Numbered from the stretch's first letter, positions 28,001 to 38,176 are shown. The stretch is DNA of 64,000 nucleotides from Clostridium sp. (GCA_028692255.1 JAQUXS010000003.1:1-64000), one strand, 5' to 3'. Translations and numbers: made by a program. The notes: generated by a model not told the origin, from the sequence alone.

Positions 28001-28584
28001 TCAATTCTATATGGTATATTAGAAATTGGAGGATATAAATCAACTATACCTCCTCTCACTGAAAATTGCCCCTTAGAATCAACTGATTCAACTCTTTCAT
28101 ATCCTGAGAGCACAAGATTACTGCTAAGTTCTTTTATATCTACAGTATCTCCAAGTGCTAGTTTAAAAGAATATTTTTTATATAACGCTATAGGCGCATA
28201 ATTTTCTGCAAAAGACTCTGCAGACATTACAATTATTTTTTTATTTCTCTTTAATATTTCTTTTATTACTTTTATTCTTTCCCACCTAAGATCTCCTGAA
28301 ACTGCATCTATGTTATAGAAAACAACTTCTCTTGTTGGGAAATAATAGACATTAGGTATGTATACTGACAAATCTTCATAAAGTTTTTTTGCCTCCACGT
28401 CACTGTCAGTAACAACTACAACGTTTTTATCAATCACTTCATATAAGCTGTATATAAAATAGCTTTTTGCCGATTCAGATATTCCAACAACATCCATAGG
28501 AAAATTGCCTTTTTTAATGCCCTCTGCTATATTTGAAAATTCGGTACTATTTATTAAAGGCTCGATAAGTCCTTTAAATCTCAT
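25075..28584 (-). CDS. mfd: Transcription-repair coupling factor Mfd
   Basis: Mfd removes RNA polymerase stalled at lesions and recruits UvrA. The 1169 residues show the UvrB-like N-terminal region (FFGDEIDSIRTF), the CarD-like RNAP-interacting domain (ELKPGDYIVHVNHGIGVYKGL, about 500-520), and the RecG-like translocase. Its motifs are GDVGYGKTEVAVRAAF (Walker A), VDEEQRFGV (DEEQ box), TATPIPRTLHMSL and QLRGRVGRTNR. The TRCF C-terminal domain follows. It is flanked by pth and the prsA-like gene; mfd-spoVT linkage matches Bacillus. Confidence 0.97.
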   Translation of the reverse strand: MRFKGLIEPLINSTEFSNIAEGIKKGNFPMDVVGISESAKSYFIYSLYEVIDKNVVVVTDSDVEAKKLYEDLSVYIPNVYYFPTREVVFYNIDAVSGDLRWERIKVIKEILKRNKKIIVMSAESFAENYAPIALYKKYSFKLALGDTVDIKELSSNLVLSGYERVESVDSKGQFSVRGGIVDLYPPISNIPYRIEFFGDEIDSIRTFNTTSQRSIDKVNKIDIFPAKEIILDKEHVEDGYNNIKQELDSIVKKLKDSEKKEKITKTINEKLESLKETSSFEAMDSFLPYFYKHPSTFFDYIKDSVIVMDDDTRCKGKLSSVFYEFRESYNMFIERGAILPGQGNLLLDENSVYDMFNEKKVINISGIKKTRGFIKPIVNEEFRSITLNSFGKVLDLLIEEISSKKKDGYKTVIFCGSRSRGERFVNTLRDNGIESFYKDDLQNLQFGEVAVTFGSLDNGFEFPDLKLCAISDKQLFGQTKRKAKRKNKKGVSKIKSFTELKPGDYIVHVNHGIGVYKGLKQLDLDGHKKDYLEISYAGDDKLFVPVEQLDLVQRYIGSDGKSPKVNKLGGNEWNKAKNKVRKSINEIADELVKLYAVRSSTKGYIYSKDTVWQKQFEDEFPYDETPDQLSSIQDIKNDMETGKVMDRLLCGDVGYGKTEVAVRAAFKAVMDGKQVAFLVPTTILAEQHYNNFISRFSDFPVKIDMISRFRTPLQQKNTIKSLKEGNVDILIGTHRILQKDITFKNLGLLIVDEEQRFGVTHKEKIKKLKKNVDVLTLTATPIPRTLHMSLTGVRDISIIETAPEERYPVQTYVVEYNEQLIRDAIMREINRKGQIFFVYNRVETIKEMGSSLSKLVPEAKIAIAHGQMTERELETIMFGFMNGEYDILLCTTIIETGIDIQNVNTMIIYGADKMGLSQLYQLRGRVGRTNRIAYAYFTYKKDKVLAEVAEKRLKAIKEFTELGSGFKIAMRDLEIRGAGNMMGSAQHGHMASIGYDLYCRMLEDAIKQNKGEKEEELVQTTIAIKTDAYIPSSYIKNEVQKIEIYKKIASIEDKQEFFDVQEELEDRYSNIPDCVNNLMIIAYLKTLGQKIGIIDIKDKGSFINLKFDNKDRLSEKLVNALISNYSKNILFKNDENPTVAYNLKEIKREDILKKLTDLLEYMNSVVETK

Positions 28585-28604
28585 ATTAACACCTCTAAAC
28601 TTAC

Positions 28605-29168
28605 TTATCCTTGGAAGCCATTGAATTTATTCATAGCTTCAGTAGCTCCATTGTCAATTAAGCATTTAATAGCATCACAAGCAGCATCAAATGCTTTTTC
28701 AAGCGTAACCCTATCATCTCCTGTAATTTTACCTAGGACATGAGAAACAAGGTCTCCTTTTGGAGACCCAACTCCTATTTTTATTCTTAAAAATACATCT
28801 GTGGACATATTAAGTATTATATTCTTAATACCATTATGTCCACCCGCACTACCCGATTTTCTTATTCTAAGTCTTCCTACATCAAGACTAATATCATCAT
28901 ATATTATTATGATATTTTCTTTTGGTATTTTGTAAAAATCTGCAGCTTCCCTAACACTTTCTCCACTTAAATTCATAAAAGTAGTTGGTTTTAAAAGAAT
29001 TACTTTTTCATTTGATATAATTCCACTTCCGCATATTCCTTTAAATTTTGTTCTATTAATCTCTATATTATACTTTGAGGCAATTAAATCTAAAACATCA
29101 AATCCCGTATTATGCCTTGTATGTTCATATTTATCTCCCGGATTTCCAAGTCCAACTATAAGATACAC
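28605..29168 (-). CDS. pth: Peptidyl-tRNA hydrolase
   Basis: Pth releases peptides from prematurely dropped peptidyl-tRNA. Motifs are [25 protein letters not shown] (catalytic His within HTRHN), [13 protein letters not shown] and [29 protein letters not shown]. The ORF track starts at 29225, adding 19 residues foreign to the family. The GTG at 29168, with AGGAAG upstream, gives [11 protein letters not shown] and 187 residues, so I choose it. It directly precedes mfd by 20 bp (pth = spoVC in B. subtilis). Confidence 0.94.
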   Translation of the reverse strand: MYLIVGLGNPGDKYEHTRHNTGFDVLDLIASKYNIEINRTKFKGICGSGIISNEKVILLKPTTFMNLSGESVREAADFYKIPKENIIIIYDDISLDVGRLRIRKSGSAGGHNGIKNIILNMSTDVFLRIKIGVGSPKGDLVSHVLGKITGDDRVTLEKAFDAACDAIKCLIDNGATEAMNKFNGFQG

Positions 29169-29234
29169 TACATCACACTTCCTTATCATTTTATCTTGCA
29201 TATATATTATACTAAATATGCGCAATAAATGAAA

Positions 29235-30440
29235 TTAACTTTGTGATGCTTCTGTCAAAATAACATGTAACTTTATGGTTTTACCGTCTCTTAGTATTTT
29301 AACTGGAATGGAATCTCCAACCTTGTGCCTTAAAATAATATCCTGCAATTCTTCATTTGACTCAAGTTTTATACTATCAAACTCAACTATTATATCATTT
29401 TGCTTAAGTCCTGCTTTTGATGCACCCGAATTATTTACTACATTCTCTATTTTAACACCCTTTTCGTTATCTTTATCATTTGCAATATATTCTTCTGTTT
29501 GAGCCCCAAAATAAGGACGTATAACCCTTCCATATTTCATAATTGAATTTATTACACTTTTAGCATCATTTATTGATACAGCATATTCCATACCTTGTGC
29601 ATTACAATTTATACCTATTACCTCTCCATTTAAATTGCATAGAGCACCTCCGCTCATGGATGGATTTATAGATGCATCCGTCTTCAATATATTATAAGAA
29701 ATATTATCACTCTGTATAGTATTCCCTGTATTCCCTAACGGCTGCATTTTCTGATTATTTACACTTATTATCCCTGCTGCTGCTGAGCTTTGAAATTGCT
29801 TGCCTGTTGGATTGCCTATTGCAATAGCATATTGCCCTATCTGAACCTTAGAAGAGTCCCCTAGTGTTACCGCTGGAAGATTATCTGCATTTATCTTTAA
29901 TACTGCAATGTCAGTTGCAGCATCGTATCCAATAAGCTTAGCTTCATATGGTTTTGAAGATCTTATATTTGAAATTTTAACAAAGTGTTTTTTAGAATTT
30001 GCTATTATATGATAATTGGTAACTATATATCCATCTTCTTTTAATATTATTCCAGATCCATTATTAATCTCAGAACCATTGTCATCATCAGTATTATATA
30101 CATCAACAACACTTTGACTAACTTGACCAACTACCCTTGTAATAGAGTTTTGCACATTATTTTCGAATTTTCCAGAGTAATCACTTGAAACCTTACTTCC
30201 CTGTATAACAGATGGTGAATTATTCATTATATTTAATTGTGAATACATTCTTTGTGAAAAATAAGCTCCTGAAATTCCACCTGAAACAATTGCAGTAAGC
30301 ATAAATAGTATTCCCTTTGATACTTTAATAAAAATAGGTTTTTTATCTCTATTTCTAAATTCTATTTTACCTTTTTTATAACTAGACTCATCTTCTATTT
30401 TCTCCCACTTAACATCTTTTATACTTTTACCCTTTTCCAA
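29235..30440 (-). CDS. HtrA-like membrane-anchored serine protease with PDZ domain
   Basis: A 401-residue S1C protease for extracytoplasmic protein quality control. A basic cytoplasmic tail (1-40) is followed by one membrane helix (about 41-62). The trypsin-like domain has His in VTNYHIIA, Asp in TDIAVLKI, and the serine in NPSMSGGAL, where GNSGG is more usual. A C-terminal PDZ domain (about 310-395) shows SGASKAGLKQNDIIVEFDS. The catalytic triad appears complete. It lies directly downstream of the histidine kinase, which may control it as part of an envelope-stress unit. Confidence 0.9.
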   Translation of the reverse strand: MEKGKSIKDVKWEKIEDESSYKKGKIEFRNRDKKPIFIKVSKGILFMLTAIVSGGISGAYFSQRMYSQLNIMNNSPSVIQGSKVSSDYSGKFENNVQNSITRVVGQVSQSVVDVYNTDDDNGSEINNGSGIILKEDGYIVTNYHIIANSKKHFVKISNIRSSKPYEAKLIGYDAATDIAVLKINADNLPAVTLGDSSKVQIGQYAIAIGNPTGKQFQSSAAAGIISVNNQKMQPLGNTGNTIQSDNISYNILKTDASINPSMSGGALCNLNGEVIGINCNAQGMEYAVSINDAKSVINSIMKYGRVIRPYFGAQTEEYIANDKDNEKGVKIENVVNNSGASKAGLKQNDIIVEFDSIKLESNEELQDIILRHKVGDSIPVKILRDGKTIKLHVILTEASQS

Positions 30441-30468
30441 AATAACACCTCCTTACAAGTTAATTTAT

Positions 30469-31881
30469 TTAAGCCTTTTTAAGAGAAAACACAAATTCTA
30501 CTCCACCTTCTTTGCTATTTTTAACAAATATATCTTCTCCATGCTTACTGAGTATACTTCTTACAATTGGAAGCCCCAGCCCCGTACTTTCTTTTGAAGT
30601 TCTAGACTTATCTTTCTTATAAAATCTGTCCCATATATGTTTAATTTCTTCTTCTGACAGAAAATCACTCTCATCATATATAGAAATATATACCTTATTT
30701 CCCTTAATTTTATTTGATATTCTTATCTTTCCGCCCTTTTTTCCATACTTGATTGCATTGTCAGTTAAATTTGTAACTACTTGAAGTATCCTATCCAAAT
30801 CTCCCAGTACATAAATTTGCTCTTTGCCAAAAGATACATCTACCATTAAATTTTTATCTTGTATTTTTCTTTCAAATTTTATAACAGTTCTCCTTATAAC
30901 TTCATTTATATCAAATTTTGTCACATGAAGATTTACCTGCCCCGATTCAATTGTAGATAAATCAAGCAGATCATTTACAAGTCTAGTAAGTCTTTGAATC
31001 TCGTCATAAGTAAGAGACAAATAGTAATTTTGTTTTTCTCCTGGAACAACTCCATCTAATATAGCTCCAATAAATCCTTTAATCGAAGTTATAGGAGATT
31101 TTATTTCATGAGACACATTAGATATAAATTCTCTTCTGTTTTTTTCAACTTTTGCTATAGAATCCGCCATATAATTAAATGACTTTGAAAGTTCGCCTAT
31201 TTCATCTTCTGATTTTATTTGTACTCTTTTATCAATATCACCTTTAGCTATTTTATTTGCCACTTCATTTATATTTGAAAGTGGCTTTATTATTAATCTT
31301 TGAGATAGAATGTAAGTTACAACGCATACCAATATTATTGCAAATATAGCTAGCATCCATATTACTTCATAAACTCTTTCTAATGGTTTTTCTAATTCTG
31401 TAAGAGGAGTGTTTAGCATTATTGCTCCTGCAAAACTAGTTCCATTTATCATTATAGGCTTAATATAAGTATGCCCTGGTACATTAAACAATCCATCATA
31501 TGTTCCTGTTTTGGCTATATAGTCTCCATTTCTAAGAGAATCTATATCCTTTCCATTTATCTGTCTTCCTATTAGTCTTTCATTTTTTAAGCTAGAAACT
31601 TCATATATGTATCCATTGTTATCAAGCAGTATAATGTTTTCATTTACATTTTCTCCAAGATTTTTCAAATTATAATTTAATGAATCCATGGACATGTTTC
31701 CAATTTCATAATTTATTGCCCATTTTGCTATACCCTCAGCTTCTTTATCAAACTGAGAGTTTACACTTTTAAAATAATATGACTGAAACCAAAAAGACAA
31801 TAAGATAGAAACTATAATGAAACTTATAGTGATAACAATAATGTATGTTGTTATCATTTTAGTGAATAGTCTTTTTTTCAT
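30469..31881 (-). CDS. Sensor histidine kinase (HAMP, HisKA, HATPase)
   Basis: A 470-residue membrane kinase: helix 1 (about 9-31), an extracellular sensor region (about 32-170), helix 2 (about 172-195), a HAMP domain (about 196-248), the H box FISNVSHEIKSPITSI with the phospho-acceptor histidine, and an ATPase domain with DNAIKYGKKGGKI (N box) and STGLGLPIVRSIL (G box). It resembles PhoR/ResE/YycG-type kinases. The stop codon of the response regulator lies only 3 bp upstream, so the two are one operon. Signal unknown. Confidence 0.93.
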   Translation of the reverse strand: MKKRLFTKMITTYIIVITISFIIVSILLSFWFQSYYFKSVNSQFDKEAEGIAKWAINYEIGNMSMDSLNYNLKNLGENVNENIILLDNNGYIYEVSSLKNERLIGRQINGKDIDSLRNGDYIAKTGTYDGLFNVPGHTYIKPIMINGTSFAGAIMLNTPLTELEKPLERVYEVIWMLAIFAIILVCVVTYILSQRLIIKPLSNINEVANKIAKGDIDKRVQIKSEDEIGELSKSFNYMADSIAKVEKNRREFISNVSHEIKSPITSIKGFIGAILDGVVPGEKQNYYLSLTYDEIQRLTRLVNDLLDLSTIESGQVNLHVTKFDINEVIRRTVIKFERKIQDKNLMVDVSFGKEQIYVLGDLDRILQVVTNLTDNAIKYGKKGGKIRISNKIKGNKVYISIYDESDFLSEEEIKHIWDRFYKKDKSRTSKESTGLGLPIVRSILSKHGEDIFVKNSKEGGVEFVFSLKKA

Positions 31882-31884
31882 ATA

Positions 31885-32571
31885 CTATTTCACCTCAAAT
31901 TTATACCCAACACCCCATACGGTTTCAATCTGCCAATTTGATCCAGATTGTAATTTTTCCCTTAATCTTTTAACATGAACATCAACTGTTCTTGAATCTC
32001 CCGGATAATCATAACCCCAAACTTCACAAAGAAGCTGTTCTCTTGTAAAAACTCTATTTTTATTACTTGCAAGATAATATAAAAGTTCAAATTCCTTTGG
32101 AGGCATTTTAATCTCATTTCCGTTATATACTACTGTATATGAATTCATATCAATCTCAAGACCATCAAAATCAAGTTTTTCCTTAGTCTGATTTTCAGCT
32201 GTAGATCTCCTTAAAACTGCCTTTACTCTTGCAATAAGTTCTTTAGGCTCAAAAGGTTTAACTATATAATCATCAGCTCCAAGTTCTAATGCAAGTACCT
32301 TGTCAAATGTTTCACCCTTTGCTGTGAGCATTATTACAGGAACCTGTGAATCCTTTCTTATTGCTTTTAAAACATCAATTCCATCCATGTGTGGAAGCAT
32401 TACATCCAAAAGCACTAAATCTGGATTGTTTTCCCCAAATACCTCAACAGCTTCTTTCCCGTCATAACATAATCTTGTAGAATAACCTGAACTCTCAAGA
32501 TATATCTTTATTACATCAGCAATATTTTCATCATCATCTACTATTAAAACTGTTCCTAAAGTACCTTCCAT
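31885..32571 (-). CDS. OmpR/PhoB-family response regulator
   Basis: A 228-residue regulator. The receiver domain (1-120) has the acidic pair DDDEN, the phospho-acceptor Asp in PDLVLLDVMLPHMDG, T/S in VIMLTAKGE and K in DDYIVKPFEP. The C-terminal winged helix (about 130-226) ends DSRTVDVHVKRLREKL...VWGVGYKFE. Operon with the downstream kinase and possibly the HtrA-like gene. Target promoters are not visible. Confidence 0.95.
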   Translation of the reverse strand: MEGTLGTVLIVDDDENIADVIKIYLESSGYSTRLCYDGKEAVEVFGENNPDLVLLDVMLPHMDGIDVLKAIRKDSQVPVIMLTAKGETFDKVLALELGADDYIVKPFEPKELIARVKAVLRRSTAENQTKEKLDFDGLEIDMNSYTVVYNGNEIKMPPKEFELLYYLASNKNRVFTREQLLCEVWGYDYPGDSRTVDVHVKRLREKLQSGSNWQIETVWGVGYKFEVK

Positions 32572-32740
32572 AAAGCACGCCTCCTAAATATTTATATGTA
32601 AAATTATACTCTTTATATTTATAATTTGTAATTTTCTTTCAATTATAATTATTTCCTTACAAATAATTTAACATATTTTATAATTATAATCATGAATGTT
32701 ACAAATTATTAATCATAATTTAAAATTTGGACATATAAAA

Positions 32741-32785
32741 AATAGACTGCTGCACTATTTTTTTAGTGCCACAGTCCCATTTTTA
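32741..32785 (-). terminator. Terminator after prs
   Basis: GGGACTGTGGCACTA pairs imperfectly with TAGTGCAGCAGTC on the minus strand, ending in a T run. Same CACTATTTTTTTAGTG core as the hairpins at 23942 and 42042. Confidence 0.75.
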
Positions 32786-32796
32786 TATATTCTCGT

Positions 32797-33768
32797 TTAT
32801 CTATTTTCAAATTGTTCTTCGAATATTTTACTTACTGAAATTTCTTCATATATTCTTCTTATTGCTTCTGCAAAAATACTTGATACACTTAATACTTTAA
32901 TTTTACTACACTGTACATCTTTCTTGAATGGTATTGTATCAAGTACAACAACCTGCTTTATTACTGAATTTTCAAGTCTCTCGATTGCTGGACCAGAAAG
33001 AACTGCATGAGTGCAGCATGCATAAACTTCAGTTGCGCCAAGTTTTATAAGTGCATTAGCTCCTCCTGTTATTGATCCTGCTGTATCTATCATATCATCA
33101 ACCATTATTACTTTTTTACCTTTTATATCACCTATAACATTCATTACTTCTGAAACGTTTGGTCTAGGTCTTCTCTTATCTATAATTGCTATTGGTGCTT
33201 CAAGTTTTTCAGCAAACTTTCTTGCTCTTTTAACTCCTCCAATATCAGGTGAAACAACTACAAGTTCATCTTTTTTGAAATTAAGATCTCTGAAATATTT
33301 TGCAAGTATTGGTACTCCCTCAAGGTGATCAACTGGTATGTCAAAGAATCCTTGTATCTGTGCTGCATGTAAATCCATAGTAAGTACTCTGTCAGCTCCT
33401 GCTGTATGTATTAAATCTGCAACTAATTTTGCTGTTATAGGCTGTCTTGCCTTTGCTTTTCTATCCTGTCTTGCATAAGCATAATGAGGTATTACCGCAG
33501 TTATTCTTCCTGCTGAAGCCCTTTTAAATGCATCTAACATTATAAGAAGTTCCATAAGACTATCATTTACAGGTTCACATAGAGTTTGAACTACAAAGAC
33601 ATCTGCACCTCTTACTGTTTCATTGATATCTACAGATATCTCGTCATTACTAAATTTGCTTACCTTTGAATTTCCAATTTTAACACCTAAAAGTTTTGCA
33701 ATATCCTTTGCAAGTTCAGGACATGAATTACCTGCAAATATTTTTATATTTTTTCCATGACAAATCAT
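32797..33768 (-). CDS. prs: Ribose-phosphate pyrophosphokinase
   Basis: It makes PRPP from ribose-5-phosphate and ATP for nucleotide, histidine and tryptophan synthesis. Diagnostic segments: [16 protein letters not shown], the [12 protein letters not shown] flexible loop, [20 protein letters not shown] and the PRPP motif [13 protein letters not shown]. The 323-residue length is normal. It follows glmU by 26 bp; the spoVG-glmU-prs order is the same as in B. subtilis. Confidence 0.97.
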   Translation of the reverse strand: MICHGKNIKIFAGNSCPELAKDIAKLLGVKIGNSKVSKFSNDEISVDINETVRGADVFVVQTLCEPVNDSLMELLIMLDAFKRASAGRITAVIPHYAYARQDRKAKARQPITAKLVADLIHTAGADRVLTMDLHAAQIQGFFDIPVDHLEGVPILAKYFRDLNFKKDELVVVSPDIGGVKRARKFAEKLEAPIAIIDKRRPRPNVSEVMNVIGDIKGKKVIMVDDMIDTAGSITGGANALIKLGATEVYACCTHAVLSGPAIERLENSVIKQVVVLDTIPFKKDVQCSKIKVLSVSSIFAEAIRRIYEEISVSKIFEEQFENR

Positions 33769-33794
33769 AATAAAATAATCCTCCTAAAAGTTTT

Positions 33795-35165
33795 TTATTT
33801 ATATAAACCTTTTTCCTTTACCCATCCTGTTTTGTTAACCTGTCTAGCTCTTGCTATTGCAAGATCTCCTTCATTTACTGTATCTGTTATTGTAGAACCT
33901 GCTGCAATATACGTGTTGTCCTCTACTTTTACAGGAGATACTAGGTTTGTATTGCAACCTATAAAAGAATGGTTGCCTATTATAGTCTTGTTTTTCTTTT
34001 TACCATCATAATTTACAACTACTGTTCCACATCCAAAATTACAACTTTCACCAACCTCAGCATCACCAATATAAGTAAGATGTGATACCTTAGTATTATT
34101 ACCAATTGTTGCTTTTTTTATTTCAACAAAGTCACCAATACGAACACTACTGCCTATTTTACTTTCAGGCCTTATATACGCAAAAGGTCCAACTGTAGTA
34201 TTTGAACCTACAGTACTGTCTAATATTACTGAACTTTGAATAGTTACATTTTCACTTACAACACTATTAGAAATTCTGGAATTTGGATATAAGGTACATC
34301 CAGATTTTATAACTGTATTTCCCTCAAGAACATTTCCTGGATAAATTATTACATCTCTTTCTATTTCAACATCATTACCAATGTAAGTTGAATCCGGATC
34401 TATAATTGTAACTCCATTTTCCATATGTCTTTCATTTGTTCTTTTTCTCATTATCTTTTCAACATTTGAAAGTTGAATTCTTGAATTTACTCCAAGTGTT
34501 TCTTCGAAGCTTATAGGTACTGCTCCAACCTTTTTATTACCATTGTTAAATATTTCAACTATATCTGTAAGATAATATTCACCTTGAACATTTTTATTGT
34601 TTATACCCTTAAGGCCCTCTAAAAGATCCTTTATGTTAAAACAATACATTCCTGAATTTACTTCTCTCACTTTAAGTTCTTCACTGCTGCAGTCTTTGTC
34701 TTCTACTATTTTTTTTACGCTATCATTTTCATCCCTTATTATTCTTCCATAGCCATCTGGCTTATCAAGAATTGATGTAATAAGAGTTGCACTATATCCA
34801 CCTTTTTCATGAAATTCAATACATCTTTTTATTGTATCTTCTGTCATCAAAGGTGAATCACCATTTAATATAATAACCGTACCGTTTTTATCTTTTAAAA
34901 AGTCTTCAGCACACATGACTGCATGGCCAGTTCCAAGCTGCTCACTTTGCATAGAGTAGTTAACTTTCCTATTCTTTGTAGCTTCTTCAACCTGACTTGC
35001 GCCTTTACCAACTATTACATTGATATCTTTTAATCCTGACTTTTTAAGAGCATCAATAACATGATTTACCATTTCTTTGCCACAAACCTTATGTATAACC
35101 TTAGGCAAATCTGATTTCATTCTTTTACCCTTGCCTGCTGCTAAAACCAATGCACATTTATACAC
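33795..35165 (-). CDS. glmU: Bifunctional GlcNAc-1-phosphate uridyltransferase / GlcN-1-phosphate acetyltransferase
   Basis: GlmU makes UDP-GlcNAc for peptidoglycan. The N-terminal pyrophosphorylase (1-228) has [20 protein letters not shown], the uridine-binding [11 protein letters not shown] and ILNGDSPL. The C-terminal left-handed beta-helix (about 250-456) shows hexapeptide repeats and the acetyltransferase segment with [12 protein letters not shown] and [16 protein letters not shown]. The 456-residue length is typical. It leads a glmU-prs unit downstream of spoVG. Confidence 0.97.
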   Translation of the reverse strand: MYKCALVLAAGKGKRMKSDLPKVIHKVCGKEMVNHVIDALKKSGLKDINVIVGKGASQVEEATKNRKVNYSMQSEQLGTGHAVMCAEDFLKDKNGTVIILNGDSPLMTEDTIKRCIEFHEKGGYSATLITSILDKPDGYGRIIRDENDSVKKIVEDKDCSSEELKVREVNSGMYCFNIKDLLEGLKGINNKNVQGEYYLTDIVEIFNNGNKKVGAVPISFEETLGVNSRIQLSNVEKIMRKRTNERHMENGVTIIDPDSTYIGNDVEIERDVIIYPGNVLEGNTVIKSGCTLYPNSRISNSVVSENVTIQSSVILDSTVGSNTTVGPFAYIRPESKIGSSVRIGDFVEIKKATIGNNTKVSHLTYIGDAEVGESCNFGCGTVVVNYDGKKKNKTIIGNHSFIGCNTNLVSPVKVEDNTYIAAGSTITDTVNEGDLAIARARQVNKTGWVKEKGLYK

Positions 35166-35287
35166 ATTAACACCTCTTTATGTTAAATATCATTATCATT
35201 TCAAACATATTACGACAATAACCTTTATTATTATATTTTATAATTAATGTATTTTCAACTATTCACGCAATTAATTTTTTGCAGAAC

Positions 35288-35313
35288 AAAAGGGAGTTAA
35301 AAAACTCCCTTTT
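35288..35313 (-). terminator. Terminator after spoVG
   Basis: The stem AAAGGGAGTT/AACTCCCTTT with T-rich flanks follows the spoVG stop within 10 bp. Confidence 0.82.
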
Positions 35314-35319
35314 ATTTTT

Positions 35320-35604
35320 TTATTCTCGATTCTCAACCTTAACTTCTTCACTCTTTACCTTTTCGTATTCATCTAGTATTGCAGTTTGAATTTTTTCTCT
35401 GGTGTTTGTGTTTATTGGATGTGCTATGTCTTTAAATTCACCATCTGGTGTCTTTCTGCTTGGCATCGCAATAAACAAACCATTTTGCCCTTCAATAACC
35501 TTTATATCATGAACAACAAATTCGTTGTCAAAAGTTACTGAAACAATGGCCTTCATCTTTCCTTCTGTAGTTATCTTTCTAATTCTTACATCTGTAATCT
35601 GCAT
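35320..35604 (-). CDS. spoVG: Septation/sporulation regulator SpoVG
   Basis: SpoVG is a small nucleic-acid-binding regulator that affects asymmetric septation and many other genes. [34 protein letters not shown] and [23 protein letters not shown] are nearly invariant in the family. The track's TTG start lies within the ribosome site region; the ATG at 35604 with GGAGGTG upstream gives 94 residues, the usual size. A sigma-H-like promoter precedes it, as in Bacillus. Confidence 0.96.
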   Translation of the reverse strand: MQITDVRIRKITTEGKMKAIVSVTFDNEFVVHDIKVIEGQNGLFIAMPSRKTPDGEFKDIAHPINTNTREKIQTAILDEYEKVKSEEVKVENRE

Positions 35605-35640
35605 ATCTAAATCCACCTCCAAGATGCTTTATATATAAAC

Positions 35641-35670
35641 TATTCTCTAAATTTTGTAATTATCCTTCTT
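35641..35670 (-). promoter_or_regulatory. Sigma-H-like promoter of spoVG
   Basis: On the minus strand GAAGGATAA, 11 bp, AGAGAATAG fits the sigma-H consensus (RNAGGAWWW, 11-12 bp, RNNGAATWW). B. subtilis spoVG is the classic sigma-H gene. Confidence 0.65.
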
Positions 35671-35686
35671 ATTTTTCAAAAAATTT

Positions 35687-36526
35687 TTAACTTTTTAGTA
35701 AATTCTGTTTTTTTATATTTTTTGATGGTTTTAGAATTGCACATCCTTCTTCTGAAATACCGCTAAACTGTATTATTGATATATAATTATCTATAAGTTT
35801 TGATTTATTTTCAACATAACTGTCAACTAAAACGCCTATACCTATGAGCTCACAGCTAAACTCCCTCAAAAGATCCATTATTCCAAGTGCAGTGCCTCCT
35901 GCCTTCATAAAATCATCTATGAAAATGCATTTACTTCCTCTTTCAATAGATTTTCTTGAAAGAGACATGTTCTGAATTCTTCTTCCAGAACCACTTACAT
36001 AATTTATACTAACAGTTGGACCTTCTGTAACCCTATTGTCTCTTCTTACTATAACAAGCTCAACTCCAAGCATTTTTGCAACCTCATAAGCAAGTGGAAT
36101 ACCTTTTGTTTCAACAGTTACTACATATTTAATTCCTAAATCATTAAAATTAGAAGCAAGTATAACTGCGGCCTTGTGAACAATTTGTGGATTATACATT
36201 ACATCCGTCATATAAATAAAGTTTCCCGGTATTATTCTATCCTTCTCCTGCAGAATCAAGCATAACTCATTAACGAACTCTTCTCTTTCATTTAATGAAC
36301 TATCGCATACATATTTAATCCCACCTGAAGCACCAGTTATTGTTTCTATATTACCTGCATTTAATTTTTTTAATATATCTCTTATAATGACAATGTCTTC
36401 ACTTATAGTGGACTTTGCAGCATTAAACATTTCGGTAAAATAATTTAAATTCACTATTTTACTTGGATTTTCAACCAAAATTTTTGTTATAGCAGCTACT
36501 CTTTGGTTTCTACTAAACTTCTCCAT
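35687..36526 (-). CDS. purR: Pur operon repressor PurR
   Basis: A 279-residue Gram-positive PurR: an N-terminal winged helix (1-75, FSRNQRVAAITKILVENPSK, FNAAKSTISEDI) and a phosphoribosyltransferase-fold effector domain with the PRPP motif CIFIDDFMKAGGTALGIM. It represses purine synthesis genes and is released by PRPP. The purR-spoVG-glmU-prs order agrees with Bacillus apart from the missing yabJ. It diverges from murC across 221 bp. Confidence 0.95.
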   Translation of the reverse strand: MEKFSRNQRVAAITKILVENPSKIVNLNYFTEMFNAAKSTISEDIVIIRDILKKLNAGNIETITGASGGIKYVCDSSLNEREEFVNELCLILQEKDRIIPGNFIYMTDVMYNPQIVHKAAVILASNFNDLGIKYVVTVETKGIPLAYEVAKMLGVELVIVRRDNRVTEGPTVSINYVSGSGRRIQNMSLSRKSIERGSKCIFIDDFMKAGGTALGIMDLLREFSCELIGIGVLVDSYVENKSKLIDNYISIIQFSGISEEGCAILKPSKNIKKQNLLKS

Positions 36527-36747
36527 GTTATCACCTATCTATATTTTAATTACGAATTATTAATTCAAAAAACGTTTTATTATTCATATTTTATGCTATA
36601 TTTAAAATACAATCAATATAAATATAATTGTATTAACATATTTATTGATTTATGTATTGATTTTTTTTATATTTGTATATAATTAGAATGTAGGAAAATT
36701 AATATTTTTTTACCTAATGTAACAAGACTTTAAGGAGTTGATATTTT

Positions 36748-38124
36748 ATGTATTTTAATTTAAATACAGATCGTGATAAAAAAGTTCACTTTATTGGTAT
36801 AGGCGGAGTCAGCATGAGCGGTCTTGCAGAAATTTTACTTTTAAAGGGCTACAGTGTAAGTGGCTCTGATATGAAGTCCTCACCAGCTACTGACAAGCTT
36901 TCAAAAATGGGTGCAAAAATTTATATAGGACATAACAGCAAAAATATCCAAGGTGCTGATATAGTAGTTTATACAGCAGCAGTAAATGACAGCAATCCTG
37001 AAATGAAAGAAGCAAAGAAATTAAATATCCCAATATTAAAGAGAGCCGAGCTTCTTGGCTTTATTATGAAAGGTCATAAATATAATGTAGCAATTTCAGG
37101 AACTCACGGAAAAACTACAACTACATCAATGATGTCTCATATAACTCTCAGTGAAAAACTAGATCCAACAATTTTAGTTGGTGGAGATCTTGATATAATA
37201 GATGGAAATGTAAGAACGGGGAAAAGTGAATATTTCATAACAGAAGCGTGTGAATACAAAGCTTCCTTTTTAAGTTTTTACCCATTTATAGGCATCATAT
37301 TAAATATTGATGCAGATCATCTTGATTACTATAAAACAATAGATAATGTAGAAAAAGCATTTAAAGAATTCTCTGACCTTATACCTAAGGATGGCTATTT
37401 AATTGCAAATGCTGACGATAAAAGATGTCTTGAAGTTGCTTCAAAAGCAAGATGCAATGTTGTAACTTTTGGTATCAATAATGGTGAAATAACTGCTAAA
37501 AACATTGAATATGATGATAAGAGCTGTGCATCTTTTGACGTATACAACAAAAGCACTTTCCTGTTTAACATAAAATTAAATGTACCTGGAAAACATAACG
37601 TTTTAAATTCACTTTCCGCAATAGCTGCATCACTTGTACTCAAAATAAGCAGTAATTCGATAATAAATGGTTTAAAAAGTTTTGGGGGAACTCATAGGAG
37701 ATTTGAATTAAAGGGAAAGAAAAATGGAGTTACAGTAGTTGATGACTATGCTCATCATCCAACAGAAGTAAAAGCTACACTTGCTGCTGCAAAGAATTAT
37801 CCTCATAAGAGAATTGTATGTGTATTTCAACCTCACACTTATTCTAGAACAATTAATCTTTTTGAAGAATTTACAAATGCTTTTGATGGTGTAGATGAAC
37901 TTATTATTGCAGACATATATGCAGCAAGAGAAAAGGATACAGGTGAAGTAAGTTCAAAGATGCTATCAGATGCTATTGTCAAAAAAGGTATAAACTCAAT
38001 CAATATACACAGTTTTGAAGATATAAAAGACTATCTTGATAAAACCCTTAAAGAAGGAGACCTTCTTCTAACAGTTGGTGCAGGAGATGTGTTTGAAGTA
38101 GGAAATTTATATCTTGACAAATAA
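36748..38124 (+). CDS. murC: UDP-N-acetylmuramate--L-alanine ligase
   Basis: It adds L-alanine to UDP-MurNAc. Motifs: [20 protein letters not shown] (N-terminal nucleotide fold), [14 protein letters not shown] (P-loop, about 116-130), [24 protein letters not shown] and the C-terminal [16 protein letters not shown] and FQPHTYSRT. The 458-residue length is typical. AAGGAG precedes the ATG. Divergent from purR. A 28-codon ORF and a terminator follow. Confidence 0.97.
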   Translation: MYFNLNTDRDKKVHFIGIGGVSMSGLAEILLLKGYSVSGSDMKSSPATDKLSKMGAKIYIGHNSKNIQGADIVVYTAAVNDSNPEMKEAKKLNIPILKRAELLGFIMKGHKYNVAISGTHGKTTTTSMMSHITLSEKLDPTILVGGDLDIIDGNVRTGKSEYFITEACEYKASFLSFYPFIGIILNIDADHLDYYKTIDNVEKAFKEFSDLIPKDGYLIANADDKRCLEVASKARCNVVTFGINNGEITAKNIEYDDKSCASFDVYNKSTFLFNIKLNVPGKHNVLNSLSAIAASLVLKISSNSIINGLKSFGGTHRRFELKGKKNGVTVVDDYAHHPTEVKATLAAAKNYPHKRIVCVFQPHTYSRTINLFEEFTNAFDGVDELIIADIYAAREKDTGEVSSKMLSDAIVKKGINSINIHSFEDIKDYLDKTLKEGDLLLTVGAGDVFEVGNLYLDK

Positions 38125-38176
38125 TTTTATATATTCTATTATTAAAATATATCATTTCAGTAAGGAGGTAGGAAAT

